Assembly: GCA_009869945.1 (NCBI GenBank) | Contig: WIXG01000372.1 | Span: 1 to 64,000, forward strand | Reading direction: 5' to 3' | From: Mesaphorura yosii | Lineage: Eukaryota > Arthropoda > Collembola > Poduromorpha > Tullbergiidae | Length of the DNA: 64,000 bases | Shown: positions 1 through 13,700 of the stretch, in pieces | How positions within the stretch are numbered: the stretch's first letter is position 1 | How the letters are laid out: every line of letters starts with the position of its first letter | Made by a program: the position numbers and the translations under genes | Notes under the pieces: model-generated | Databases searched by the model: none | What the model was told of the DNA's origin: nothing | Seen by the model: only the letters and a program-made list of their open reading frames with translations

Positions 1-53
1 ATAAAGTCGGAAAGATTTTGAGTAAATTTTATGCAATGATAAATGTTTTCTAG

Positions 54-411
54 CGGTGGCCTTCCTGGGATTGTGTACTATGGCCGTGGAATGCTGCAAT
101 TGACGTGGGACTACAACTACAAGGCGGCGTCTGACGCGCTGTATGGCGATGATCGTCTGATTCGAGATCCCGACCAGGTCGCCGACAATCCTGAAATTGG
201 CTGGGCTACTGCTGCTTGGTTCTGGAAAGAAAACGTTCATCATGTGGCTGGCACATTTGGTGGAACATTGAAGGCAATCAATGGAGCACTTGAGTGTGAT
301 GGCGGTCCGCACTCAGAAAACATGTACAAACGCTTCAACCACTACAAAGAGATTCTTGGGATTCTCAAGCTGCCGATTCCGTCGGACAGTGATGGATACT
401 GCCATTGTTAA
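54..411 (+). CDS. GH19 chitinase, last exon (5' part outside window)
   Basis: C-terminal exon of a glycoside hydrolase family 19 chitinase, an inverting endo-enzyme that cuts beta-1,4 bonds in chitin. The exon opens after the acceptor TTTTCTAG at 46-53 and ends at TAA 409-411. Visible family signatures are YYGRGMLQLTWDYNY, matching the conserved YYGRGPxQLxxNYNY substrate-binding block, then the AAWFW block, INGALEC (family INGGLEC) and a final HYKEILGI like the family's FYKRYCDILGV. The two catalytic glutamates lie upstream in GH19 proteins and are therefore outside the window, so activity cannot be judged. The last residues YCHC are cysteine-bearing. It converges with glycogen phosphorylase, whose stop codon is 394 bp away. 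GH19 is best known from plants and bacteria and is patchy in animals; the ordinary animal chitinases are GH18. Confidence 0.9.
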
Positions 412-804
412 AGCGAAGTCGCCGCCTCCAGGGTACCAATAATGGGAAAAGGTCTCAGTTATAGCATAATTTGAGATTTGAATATTATTGCACTTTTAAG
501 TCTTGATTGACAGGGAAATGTAAGTTCTAGCAAACATATTCTCAACTTTTAACTAGTATGGCATCAAGTTGCAATTTGAACTGATAAATGTCAATTTCAG
601 ACAACACATCAAAGTAGAGATAATTTATAATTTTGCCTATTAAAGCTTTGACAGTGACAAGTTATTTCACTTAATTTGCATAATATCTCGAAATACGATG
701 AAGGCATCACAAAATGAAATATACGCACCAGTTATTATTGTTCACAATTAGGCTTAATGAGGAGAAAAATTCTAGTAAGCACGACCATGTCTAATTCAGG
801 CGAA
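412..804. other. Intergenic, between two convergent 3' ends
   Basis: AT-rich interval holding the 3' untranslated ends of the chitinase (+) and glycogen phosphorylase (-). I see no canonical AATAAA on either strand in a convincing place and no open frame worth naming. Confidence 0.7.
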
Positions 805-3800
805 TTAATCCTTTCCTGAGGCGTCGTCTCGTGGCTCATGAGGAGCCTGCAATCACAAATACATTCAGAGATCCGTCGTCAGGGAAGGCATTCAACCACG
901 GTAACCCAAAACAAATAATACTCACCGGCAATTTTTCCCAGGATGGTTCGCAACTCCAAATTTCTCGTGCATACTCAGCAATTGTTCTATCACTCGAGAA
1001 CTTTCCAGATGAAGCAATGTTGTGAATGCACATTTTAGTCCACAAATCTTGATTCTGCAAAAACATGGAAGCTCAGTCAGTTTTCCATCTATTAAGAATT
1101 GAGATTCGCGTCTCGCGTACGCAATGTGCGATCTTACCAAATATGTCTCGTTGACTCTGTCTTGAGTTTTGATGTAATCGTCGTAATCGGCTAAACTAAG
1201 GAAGCGATCATATTTCAGCAGAATGTCTACCAGACCTTGAAATTCGTTTGGATTATTCGGTGAGAAGAAACCACTTCGTATTTGATCGATACACAACTTC
1301 AGTTCAGGGTTACGATTGTAATAAATATTTGCATCGTAGCCAGCCTTATGAAGAGCCTCCACCTCATTTACTTTCATTCCGAATATAAATATGTTCTCTT
1401 CTCCCATTTCCTCCATCATTTCAATGTTGGCACCATCAAGCGTTCCGATTGTTAAAGCTCCATTCAGCTGTTCAGAGCGAAGATTAAATTTGAGCTCCAG
1501 AGCTCTCATCGCTAAAACTCATGACGCTATTAGGAGTCTCACCATAAATTTCATATTTCCAGTTCCTGAAGCTTCAGTTCCTGCAGTCGAAATTTGCTGA
1601 CTCAAATCCGCAGCGGGGATCACTTTTTCAGCCAAAGTAACTCGATAGTTCTCCAAGAAGATAACTTTCAGGTTATCACCAATATCCGGGTCATTGTTAA
1701 CAATTTTTCCAACAGCGCAAATTAACTTGATGATTTGTTTCGCAGTGTGATAACCAGGCGCAGCTTTTCCTCCAACCATAACGGTTCTTGGAACAATTAC
1801 AGCTTTGGGATTGCTCTTGATGCGATTATACATGGTGATAATGTGCAGACAGTTGAGAAGTTGACGTTTGTATTCGTGAATTCGCTTTACCTAAGTTAAT
1901 CGATCATTTGGTAGAGGCATTTGATTTGAATTGGGCCTGTCTGTCAAGAATGGGAAAGGTCAACAGTAAACTTACGTGGATGTCGAACATGGAAGCAGGG
2001 TTCACATCGATTGAGTATTCTTTCTGCAAGTATGCTGCGAGTTTCATTTTGTTCTCCTGCTTCACGGTCTGAATATTGCGAACAAATCCAGGATCTGATG
2101 CATACTGCTTCAACTGAGTAAGCTGATCCAAGTGGACAATCCAATCCTCGCCAATTTTCTGCGAAATTGAATAACATTGAGTTACGAAAGAATATAAGTT
2201 GTGTCATTAAAAGTTCATACCTCAGCAATGACATCCGATAAGCTTGGATTGCAGAGCAAAAGCCAGCGCCTCGGCGTTATTCCATTCGTTTTGTTCTGAA
2301 ATTTTTCCGGAGTCATATCGTAGAAGTCCTTAAAGCTAAGTTAAGAGACCATAGATTAATTTAGATATCTGATCGCACTTTGGGAATTCGGGTTTTCATC
2401 TTACATATCTCGCTTAATAATTTCCGAATGAAGCGCGGCCACCCCATTCACAGCGTGTGAACCAACTACAGACAAGAACGCCATGTTTACTCTCTTTTCA
2501 CCATCTTCTTCAATGAGTGACATCCTCTTCATTCTGTCGATATCTCCGGGCCACTTCTTCAAAACTTCCTGCAGCATGGCATAAAGAAATGAAAAAACGA
2601 GGAATGAATCTACCCTAAATTGGTAAACATACTTCCAGATGAAAATGATTGATTTGATAAATTATGTCCAAGTGTCTTGGCAGTATGTACTCCAGCATTG
2701 AAGTTGGCCAGCGCTCCAGTGCCTCAGGTAGAACAGTGTGATTCGTGTACGCACAGGTTTTGACGGTGATGTCCCAAGCCTGCATTTTCAATCGCGCAGA
2801 TTTAGCCTTCGGTTTCGATCAAAGGTGCACAGCCATGATTATTTTACCTTTGCCCATGGCAATCCCTCCACATCCATCAGAATCCTCATCAGTTCAGGGA
2901 TGGCAAGCGAAGGGTGGGTGTCGTTCAACTGTACGGCCACTTTCTCTGGAAGCAGTTCCAAGTTCGTGCGAACAGCCTGGCGATTGCCAAACTTTGATGC
3001 TTTGAATCTTCTAATAATATCTTGGAGTGAGGCTGAGCACATGAAATACTCTTGCTTCAATCTCAATTCCTTGCCCTCAAAGAAATTGTCATTTGGATAC
3101 AAAACTCTCGAAATGTTCTCAGCGAGATTGCGATCCAAGACGGCTTGAATGTAGTCGCCATCATTGACTGTTCAAATGTAAGAAAGCATTGTATCTGACG
3201 TACTGCTTTTATATTGTACGAAATATATTGATCACTTACAAAACTTCAAGTTGAAATCAATGGGTGATTTGGCCGACCAAAGACGGAGTGTATTCACAAC
3301 ATTGTTTCCGTAACCCGGAATTGGATTGTCGTATGGCATGGCCAAAACAGTCTGTGTATTCACCCATTTCTTGGATCCTTGTGGACCATCTTCAACATGG
3401 CCGAAGAAGTTGATCGGAAGCAAATACTCGGGTCTGGCCTTTTCCCATGGGCATCCAAACCGAAGCCAGTCATCAGGCTCCTCAAGCTGTTCACCATTTT
3501 TGATTCGTTGTGCGAAAATTCCGTACTCATAACGGATACCGTAGCCATACGCGGCCAATCCGAGCGTGGCCATTGAATCCAAGAAACAGGCAGCAAGACG
3601 GCCCAAGCCTCCATTTCCCAACCCTACAGTATAATCACAAGTCACGAAGGATTTGTTTCTTTTGTATCTCTCACTCCTTCGTTTCATTAACCTGCATCTT
3701 CTTCCAGTTCTTCCATTTCCTCAATGTCCAGACCCAACTATGAAAACAACGCGATAGTGCATTACACCTTACACGTCAGTAAGTCATACATGTGGATACA

Positions 3801-4587
3801 TTTGGCGGCCCGTACCTGATACATGGCCTCATCACAAGCCGACTGAATGCCCAAGTTGCACATTGTATTTTGAAGACTTCTTCCCATGTAGTACTCGAGT
3901 GACAAATAGTAGACTCTCTAATTAAGCATGAAACAAGAATGCAAATTAGTGTGGTCATCGGTCATCGCGTGTGTAGTGTGTAGGATAAGGTTCTCATTAT
4001 CAACACACAAAAAAACGGCTCCGCTCATGGATTGATAAACGACTGCGGCTGCAACGCACGTGGACAGTGGGAACGTACATAATTATATACCAAACTCAAG
4101 CAGGTGAAGTATCCGCTGCGCAGGAATCGATGGAAAGAAAGATTTAGCGTTGAACATGAACATGCAGACTGACAGAAGATGCAGTAAGAAATGCAGACAA
4201 GAAATTAGGATAAAGAATTCATTGAACTTTGTAATTTTCCAGTTTAAGTGCGTTAAACGATAGCTGATTCTCTGAAACCGTGCGCGAAAGAGAAGGCTGT
4301 GACCGGCATTGACTAAGAGCAAGTTGAGAATTCCATACCTTTGGGTCCTTCTCGTACCAACATTGTTGCGTACGAATCCAGCGTGATGTCAGATGGTCTT
4401 TCACCGTATGAGCCAACGCGAAGTAGTAGTCTCGCATTGTTGCGACATTTCGATCCTTCACGAGCGTGTAATGTAGGTGACGATTGAATGTCTTCTTGAT
4501 GTTGGACACATTCTCAACTTGAGCAATTCCACGCACCGAAATCTGCTTCCTTCGGTCAGCATCGGATTGCAGTGCCTTATCAGACAT
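805..4587 (-). CDS. Glycogen phosphorylase
   Basis: PLP-dependent enzyme that releases glucose-1-phosphate from glycogen in the cytosol. Coding exons, in genomic order: 805-846, 926-1054, 1138-1467, 1543-1890, 1976-2158, 2221-2335, 2405-2568, 2633-2779, 2848-3167, 3240-3623, 3692-3737, 3816-3917, 4339-4587; they sum to 2559 nt, 852 residues, against 842 in the rabbit muscle enzyme. The start is the ATG at 4587, giving [20 protein letters not shown]; Ser17 sits in the RKQISVRG site that phosphorylase kinase modifies in animal enzymes. Other landmarks are [58 protein letters not shown] and [16 protein letters not shown] with the PLP lysine at about residue 684. The last short exon gives the tail [13 protein letters not shown]. 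All junctions are GT-AG; the 46-nt exon has the less usual donor GTTAATG. No break seen. Confidence 0.96.
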
Positions 4588-4614
4588 TTCTTCGTTGTTT
4601 TGTGAGACGGAGAT

Positions 4615-4950
4615 CTGCAACAATCACAAAGCTGTTCCCAGCACTGGAACAATTTCAATGCAGAAATCGGAAGCTTGCCTTACGGAAAGAGACAGACAGA
4701 ACCTCACTCACTGAAATGAACAATTTCACGATTTCCACTCGGCTCTGTGACTTTTGACTTACAACCTTTGATGGCCGGACTCTTGGTACGCAATTTTGTA
4801 CAGTGAACAATTTATTTAATTAATGCTAATACTAATGTAAGCTGGACAAATGGCACATATTAACTTCCAGGAGGAGAGTCAGTGACTGTCTGACCGACAA
4901 ACCCTGCGCGATCAACAAATTATATAATCGACTTGTAGCAAGCCAGCTTA
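4615..4950 (-). promoter_or_regulatory. Probable 5' UTR exon and promoter side of glycogen phosphorylase
   Basis: Reading the minus strand, the first coding exon is preceded by the acceptor TTGTTGCAG (4615-4616 is the AG), so transcription starts upstream. A strong donor GTAAGTC lies at 4762, which implies a noncoding exon beginning at 4763 and running to higher coordinates, with a 148-nt intron. The 5' end of that exon cannot be fixed. No TATA box stands out. Confidence 0.45.
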
Positions 4951-7836
4951 CAAGAAAAGACGAATTCAAGGTCTATCATCTCTCATCTGACTCTCGTCGC
5001 GCAATACCAATTCCATATATCCATGTAGTAGTCACTGCTCAACTGCTGACTAGTCGGTCGGGTTTGGTTTTAGTTTTGCTGTTCCTGCACACGAGGGTTT
5101 CACTCTCGTCGCATTATAAATACAATTTGCTGGCACACTCGTACAATGCAGGTACAGGGTGAGGAAATGGACAAGAATGAACGGAAAATGAACTGCATTA
5201 CCATTATGTCTGGGATTTAATGGATTCATGTCACCCATGATTTGAGTTTGCATTCGTACGGATTGTGTCCGGAGTCTAGACCTTGCACCGTGGATAGGAA
5301 TGCGTTCTGACTCTCGAAACGCGTGCCATAATTTCTTCCCAACGCTTGGTTTCTGAAAGATTTAAATTATGGGACATCGACTGGTCAAGTCCATGGTCCA
5401 TGACATGCGACTCTTTAATCTGAGCTTCGTGTACTCGTGTCATGTCAAAATTAAAAACGCCAGTTCAATTGATACGTTACGATAATGCGCTGTTGCTGCG
5501 CTTGCATGACGAGCTCATTCACATTGACATACATTTCATGAACCTGGAAAGTTTTAGCGCGGCTCACTCTCCATATTTCCACTGCATCATGCAATTTAAA
5601 GGAGCATAGATATGAAAAAGTTTCTGCCACAGCCCCACAACCGTGGCAATTTCCATGTAGCACGATCTTGGAAAATGCCTGTCAAGCACTCGATGAGAAA
5701 TGAACTGTAGGTCTTATTGTAGTCATAGCTTTGACTGGAACAGAACACGTTTTTGGCAGCTACCAAGAAGCTGCTGCCAAGAAGATTCTATTAAGTGGTT
5801 CATGAGGCGTGCATGTCAGAAATAGAAGTAACCATCTAAATCTAGCATTGATAAGACCTAAGTCAGTGTATTAGAATGTTTTTGAGAACTGGGACTCAAA
5901 CTCCTAACTAGCAAAGTCTGTACGAATAAGATACGGAGAGATGACAACTCCAACTCCAAATTATCGCAAGTATGAAGCTTGAGTTTGAGCACAGGGAATA
6001 AGAATGAAAATAAAATACAAAAGATGCAGACGCTTTGTTTTAACTGTAAAGTTTATTGTTCTGCCAAATGTAAACAGCAAAAGTGAACAAAATCTGCGGG
6101 CACACAATTTTAGCATTAATTGTACTAGTATTATGTGCAGCGTGCTGGTTTCAACTGAATAGATGTCACACTCCAAAACTTAAGGTTATTGACGTAAAAC
6201 TGAATTAACATACGGACTGACGTAACGTTAAGAGGGGCAACGTTAAGACAAAGTTGACGAAGGCGAATATTAAATGCTTGGACAAAATTAGCGTGATGGA
6301 ATTGAATTTGAAAGGATTAGTGATCCAAATGTTGAGACAAAAAAATCTGAGAAATTGTGATCGTTTGTTTGAGTATTTCTACGCAAAACCGAGAACCGAA
6401 AGAGAAACTAGCTTGCTTTAACAACAAAATTCATAACTAGTGCATATTCATAATTAATTAGTAGTACTGCTTGCTCGCTTGTTGCAAATAACTCTAGCGT
6501 TCCTTTCAAATTGTCAAAATCTTCTAAAATACGAGCTAGATTCTTGAAGCGGATCTTCTAAATAGTTTTAGTTCGCATTACATTACGGTAACATTTATTA
6601 AATTGATGCAGCTGCAGCAGCGTCTAGATTTTAAAGATTTACTTTAATTGATCACATACGAAGCTTGTTTCGTACTTTAATTTGTAATTTGCATTCCACT
6701 TTAGCTTTCGAAGCGCGCAAGCTTCCAGCTTTATAGTCAATACCATGATTACGTTACAGTATTACATAATAGCGTTTGTAGCATTGACCCACATGCTCAC
6801 GGCTGACGTACTCGATAAATGCCACCGGCCGGCCACTCGCAATCACAATAATATAAATTAAACACGTACACGTCATAGGAAGAGGAACAACCAAAGCAGC
6901 ACAGAACACAGCACTACACATACAACAATTAGGTGACCTAACTTGCGAGTGATATAAAAGTGATAGTGCTAAGCTACTAAAACTTTTTTACAACCAATTT
7001 ATACACAATACACGTACAACCATGGAACTTGCATGAGTGAGAATACAACAATTAAATTCTGATAAATTCTACAAATCTCTCATGACCTCAAATCATTACT
7101 TACTAATTTTAGCATATTCAGCAGCAGTATCACCCAAACTAAACCAGCCTTGTGTGCGTAAATTCTAAAGGCTTTAAGAACTTTAGCAATAAACAAAAAC
7201 CATAAAAAGGGAAGTACACCTGAGATCTGACCTAGTGGTATAAAAATTACATAAGTTGCTCCAACTCGTTTACAACAGGTAATGCTTTGCAAAAAATTAG
7301 CTTTACATTTAGCATTTTCATCGCCCAATATCAGAAATCGCACATGCTCACATCAACGATCATAGACAATTAGCTTCAAGTGATTAATGCATTTGTACTA
7401 CAAATGTACAAAGAAAGACGACAAATAGACCAATGCAGTTCTCTGGCGAATGCATATCGAGATTGCAATTTTCAAAACTTCCTTAACTAGTAATTATGAT
7501 TTATGGTTGATCTTAAGGTGTACTTATTGGAAAGTAGCCTCTCTGATCCCTTTTTGATGAGTTATTGATTTACCGTGAGGAAGTGATCTGAATAATTTTA
7601 GCTTCCTTCAATATTTCGAAAAGGGAGAACGAATTTAATTTTGTGATCTTATGCTACATTTCCGTGACCTCAAATAAAAGACAATCGTGTGGTAAGTTAT
7701 AAATACAATTTGCCTGTATGTGCAGTTAGTAAGAACATGACAAAATGCAACTTAATTTTGTAGCAAATAATTAATTATAGATATTTGAAAAATTCCGTTT
7801 CCCAAGTGTGTTCTTCGTTTGCTGGAGAGAATAAGT
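4951..7836. other. Intergenic; includes likely long 3' UTR of reticulon
   Basis: No gene recognised. On the minus strand, AATAAA signals downstream of the reticulon stop occur at 6594-6599 and 6052-6057, so a 3' UTR of 1.2 to 1.8 kb is plausible. The 87-codon minus frame at 7080-7343 would lie in that UTR and looks like chance. The rest, about 5.0-6.0 kb, lies upstream of glycogen phosphorylase. Confidence 0.5.
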
Positions 7837-10741
7837 TTACTGAGCTTTCTCCTTCTTTCCCCACGGGATGACTTCCGAAACCCTAGAACAAGAATGCAGT
7901 GCGTTGCTTCATAAAATATTCACTAATGGCATGGGCTTAATTGAGTGATGAAACTTACTTGGCATTGACTTCTGAAATCTTTGCCCATGCGAGATCCAAG
8001 TATTGATCTATGATGGTCTTGTTGGTTTCGTAAACCTTCAAGCAATGAAAAGTTTTGAATTAATATTGGCGGGGAAGTAATTTCAGGGAAGCGAGTTTCG
8101 TAAACGCATTCAAGTCTAACCTCATGCAATAAACTCATGAGGGAAAGAATTTAATTAAGAAAGAAAGAAAAATAATTCACCTTGGGAAGTCCAAAGAGAG
8201 CCAAGAATCCTGACAGAACATTGGAAAAATAATTATTAGTCAATTCAGAAAAATGTAATTACGCGATAATTTAGTGGCAAGTCACTCATACCAAGGATAA
8301 GGAGAGTCAATCCATTGAACCACGATCCGATGTATGTTAGAGCGTACAACACTGCCGCAAACTTCACAGTATCCATAATGTCTTCAACCAAGAAGTAGTG
8401 GCGAAGACGAATTACTCCTGCATTCAAGTAGTTGACGATCGCTCTGTAAACTTCCTCTGACTTGTCACTTTGAAGGGAGAGATCAGCTTCAAGGTATTCT
8501 CTGGAAAGTAAGTCAGGAAATTAGTAACGTTGCGAGTTTTCACTCTGACAATCTACGAAAACTGCACTTACTTGAAAGGATGTCCATCATTGGTCTTCTG
8601 AATAGCTTGAAGAATATTTTTGTAGACACGGAAAGCAAATGTCCCAGTGAGAACAACAAGAGAAACGTAGGCGACTACGCTTATGAATGAAAGGAAGGTC
8701 AAACCAATCAAAATCAAAAAGATGCTGCCAAACACAACTCCGGACTTCTTCGGATCTCTCCAGTAGACCAGCTCGCTCACTGTGAAAAGCCAAACAAAAG
8801 TGCATTATTAGACACCTGAATTCAATGAGACACAATCAAAATGTCAAACGTGAAACACTTCGGACCTTCAGAAGCCATGTTTTAATCTCAATTTACACTC
8901 AAAATGTTGAGTCAAACTTTGTAAAACGCATTAAAATTAAGACACAATCAGCGCACGTGTTACGAGATTCATTGTTATTATTGCTCTACCTGCTCCCTCG
9001 TCTATTGGTGGACCAACATCTACTGCGTCTGCAGCATTGTTGGAATTACTACGGTTTTTGCGCCCCATATGGAAGACTGTTGTGCCTAAGCGTTGACTGC
9101 TGCAACTAACTCCACAACTTCAGTCACCCTTCGTTCGCCAACAAAAAACGTATGACTAATACGCAAAACTCTAATTACACATCTAGTAGAACCTTACAGG
9201 TGGACAAAATACACCACCACCAGCGTGCTATTACTTTGTGGGGAGTTAGTAATATCAAGCGTCTGAGCAGTCACGCATGAAGTGAAACTGCCACAGCACT
9301 CCACGTAAACATGAAACTTTAAATTGAACTGCGAAGAATCTCACACGCAAAAAACATGGTCTGCGTTGCGTATTTTTAATGCCTGTGATTCACTAGTATC
9401 CGATATTGCCAAGTTATAAAAAATTACCCTAAACTAGTACGTAATGTACGGAATCCTTCAGGTTTAGGCGAGATGTGAGATACATGTTGCAGGTGCTGAA
9501 CTGGCAACTTCTCTCCTCTCTCGTACTATCTTTATTCCCATATATTAAACTATCTCATGTCTGCATTCCCTGCATCTCTTCCCAATTATTACGATCCAAC
9601 ATCCATGGCCCATAGCCATACTTCTGTTACATGAACCCAGCTTGGAAAATCTCAACACAACACAAAAAATCTTGAACAAAGAAAACGCAATAAAAGCTCT
9701 CAGGGTTTCATTTGTTTTGGTTTAGGGGTTCTTTGGTATGAAGTATGAAATAAGCCTGCCTGTCTTCTCGTAAGGTCATAAGAACGAATGCAAAGTAAAG
9801 AATGCGCGGTAAATTATTCATGGAGCGCAGCACGTTCGATATCTTAAGTAATTTTTCTAGTTGCAAATTGCGACTGTAGAAACTGATGAACTAATGAACT
9901 CGAAGCTGCCTCTACGAGGTGAAGTTGAAACTTTGTCGCAAGCCTGATCCGTGCTTTGATTAATGATAAAACTCTGTAATTGATGCCTCCATAATTGTAC
10001 CGCATGGCAGCAAGACAGCTCACATCATGCTGACGTCTCGTGCTCGCTCAGTGCTCAGAATGCATTCTCGCTCAACACAACCAGGGATTAGTTTGAAATG
10101 AACTTTCGGACCCGATAGATACTTTATCTTTTATCTAGCAGCCCAGCGTGCACTCTCTCTGTCGCAAAAATATGTGCAGAAGAATTTAATGCACAAGCTG
10201 TTCAGCAATGCAAATGCTAAAATTAACCACCAGGCAGTGCAGGACAGAAACACGAGCTCTGTGAAACGGGCAAACTCCGAAAAAAGTGGTTTCAATTCAA
10301 TTTTTGGCAACGAACATCGCTTTCGCTTTGCCATTTGCCGCAATGCTGTTGACAATGCAAAGTCTGTCCTAAGTTTCAGATGTCTGTCATTGAACCGCTC
10401 TACTATATAAAAAGAACAATGCACATGGGTTAGCTTTGCGAGGAGACCAGTCCGTGTGAAACTTCCTGTCTAATAAAAGTCGCAATCATGAAGATTCAAT
10501 TATGACTAATTTAAGAACCAAGCCAGGTATCAGACTATCTTTGCCTGTTTTGACATAAAGTCAATTTCCTCTCCTTCCTCTTCTGCTGCTTTCGTCTCTC
10601 TCCAGGTCAAGGACAAGACATTTGACATTTGTGAACTGACTGAATTATCGCAACTGCATTTGCAAACTAATGCACTAAACTATAATCGACATTCAAGATC
10701 GATTCAAAAGCAAACTTACCATTTTCTCTTGTGAACGCCAT
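7837..10741 (-). CDS. Reticulon, short isoform (alternative first exon 10720-10741)
   Basis: A 22-nt coding exon at 10720-10741 reads MAFTREN plus one base, followed by donor GTAAGTTTG. Joined to the exon ending at 8779 it gives MAFTRENVSELVYWRDP and the whole membrane domain: 591 nt, 196 residues, the size of the short reticulon forms made from internal promoters in other animals. The first base of its split codon, G, restores Val exactly as the long form does. This implies an internal promoter just above 10.74 kb. Confidence is high for the exon; its expression is inferred. Confidence 0.82.
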
Positions 10742-13700
10742 ACTTATTTCCCGTAAATCGCTCCAACAATTCTTGAGGTTTAAGACTCAATTGTGTTAAC
10801 ACATGTCAACTCAACAATTCACTGGTGAGCTGCTGAGTATGATCTGAACACTGAACGCTCGGTGAACTGAACACCAATGTTGAGTGCCCGAGTGTATGAG
10901 GGTCGCCTTTTAAGATCACGCAGAAAATCGAATGCTCACGAAAGACAAGTCTTCCCTGACGGACTGATGAAAGTGCCAGAAATTTTTGGCAAAGGCTTGT
11001 TCAGTGTTATGTAATGGCTAGTTGGGCTTGTCTAGACTTTGACTCGACGGATCGAACAATTGTAATTCGCTCAATTTTCAAGAAGAACACTTATCGACTT
11101 AACAGCAAGCAGCAACACTAATGATTGACACTGGATCAAACTTGTACAGCTGAGGGTGATTACGAGATGCATGTAAACAAGCAAGCACCCCAAATGAATC
11201 TATGTTTCTAATGTTTCCACCTCAGAAAGCAAACACAGAGGAGAAACGGGCAAGGGCAGGAAGTGAAGCGAAAATATACGTGTTATATTGCCTTTATTAT
11301 TATGATGGTACTGAATAAAAAAGTAACTCTGACCAAAATCCAAGAACGCAGAAGCTTTCACGCACCAAAACAATACTTTAAGCTGGAAAGCCAAACAGCC
11401 AAAGCCAAGAACCAAACCAAATTTAGAAGCTCGGAGCGTGGTACCTATCCTGCAACACAGTCCGCAACGTTCCTGTGTGTTTTTATTGCCATTTCCAATG
11501 CCATCCAAAGCAGCATCGTTTTCGTTGTCATGCTGTGCCAGCCTGAGCATGTACATAAGCGTGTATTACTTTTCCCTCCAAGACATGGATCGATAAATCC
11601 TGCTTCGGCTATTCGGGTCGATAGCAGAGAAGAGAAGCGAAGGGATTTCTCCGTTTCTCGAACTTGAGGAAAGTCACTACGCATTTTCTCTCCCAAAGGA
11701 CTACCAAAGTCATTCTAGTAAATACTGAACTGGCTTGGCTTCGCCTAGCATCGCGCATGAGCACTGGCGCATGGCGCTCCGACTACTGCAACGCAACGAG
11801 AATCGTTGCTTCTCAGCTCAACGCAATTTCTCGTGTTTCGGGAAAGTGAAAACAACGCTCGCTATCCTTTTGCACTAAGAACGCTTTCACTGAAGAAATT
11901 CCTATGTTACGCGTCGGGTGGATGCAGACACTTGATTGTAAATACAATGTGGGAGAAAGTGCATTGACACAGCATGTGCTAGCGCACCATCCACCGCCAC
12001 GCGCCAGACGTGCCAAGCTATGAAATATAATTACCCAATTACCGACATAAATGCGCTATTATATCTAACAGTGGCCGTTGTCCGTCTTGTCACAGTATTA
12101 TGTCTCACGATCTCATGATTAACTATGTTCAAGCTACTGGTCTCCAGTGAAGGCTAACATAATTATTTATTATTTATAAAAATTCTGTTCTTACCTGTTG
12201 GATGAAGCTTCGCCGGGTCAAACCACGCCACTGCAAATTAAGCAAGAAAAATTAGTGCTTCGAGTTCAATATTCATTATGAACAATGGCAAAGAAAGCAC
12301 AAAGCAGCAGTAATTGAAACTGAAATACGGTTTCCCAAATATACTGCTTACTAATGCGCGACGATCTTTTGAATAACTCGCATAATTTTAGAATTGTGGA
12401 TTAATTTACTTGGGCAGAATACGGCTGACAGCGGAGGACTGGCATTATTCGCCTTATTGCAAAGTTCACTGGCTCCCAAGTCACTAAATGAGGAGGAGCT
12501 GGAGTGCTTCCGTTCTTCCAAAACAGGGGCAAGATTGCCAAAATCCATTGTTGCAAGTCAATTTCGTCCTAAAGTTGTCAGATCCGAGATTTGTAAGATG
12601 CAATGCACTTTGAACTAAAATTGCTCTGTCAATGTTAGTTAATGCTTGATTGTCCAGGTCCACTCAAGTTTCTTCGTTTATCTTATCACTCAGCACATGA
12701 TTTGTGAGAGCAAAAATAGCCGACGAGTTCAAAGTTTGCTTTAAATGCTGATGTTCATTACCACAGTGTACTAAGTGTAACTCCCATTTAAATCTTCAAC
12801 ACTCTTCTTGCATTAGAACTCCAATAACTAAGAATACTGAGAGGTTTAACTTTTATATCTGAAACGAACTTCTTAATTTAAACTCATATATGCACTTGTA
12901 AACTAAACCCGCAGAATCCAACCATGGCCGGCCTATCGGGCTTGGTCGTATCAAAGCAGGAGCAAAGTTCATCCTACAATTCCTATAGTCCTATAATACT
13001 GATGCTGCATTAAACGCAAACCAACGCGGCTAAAACTTGAAGTTAAAGGAGTTTGATGCTAATCATGCCTTCGCCTTTAATTTTCTCATTATGCAAACTC
13101 ATTTCTGTACGCTTCACCGATAGTCTTGCAAAAAGTGGTAGGGAGCAAGTAAGAACGGTGGGAATGGAACTTCAAGATGAACTACTATTAATGAGATTGA
13201 GCTTTGTCTCCTCAATTTTGCGCTCAGGTTTTCCTGTTCGAGTTTCTGAAACCTTAACAAACCAGCAAGGATAGGCAACTCCAACAAGAACGTCATCATT
13301 CAATCTCGTGAACTCATTGATCAGTTCTACTATAAATGTATGATACTGATTACAAAGAACCCAAGGAAAGAAAATGATTTGTTTGTATAGACAGACTTTT
13401 GAAGTTGGAATTTACATTGCATTCTATCTTATGGATTTCATGCGCGTGCATTGCGGTATCTATTTTCTGGCTTTCTGACGAAAGAAGCTAGCAGTTAAAA
13501 TCTTATGTGCCACCTTTCTTTTCAAATCGGATCAGATCACACACACTGCAACTTTTACTGACTGACCCTCACTACACATGCTGGTGCTGACACCAGTGAC
13601 ACGTTACTTTCTATCCTGATTGACGGACGGAAGAGAACTGTCCTGCAATACCTCATTTACTTCATATGATGGCTGGTGGTGTGGAGTGTGAACTCGACAT

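Noticed and set aside
922-1509. 195-codon minus frame as a single gene
   Set aside because: It merges a true glycogen phosphorylase exon (1138-1467) with intron sequence on both sides; the spliced model fits the family without gaps.
11200-11696. Several overlapping 83-134 codon frames on both strands in a reticulon intron
   Set aside because: Mutually overlapping, no family resemblance, no good exon boundaries.
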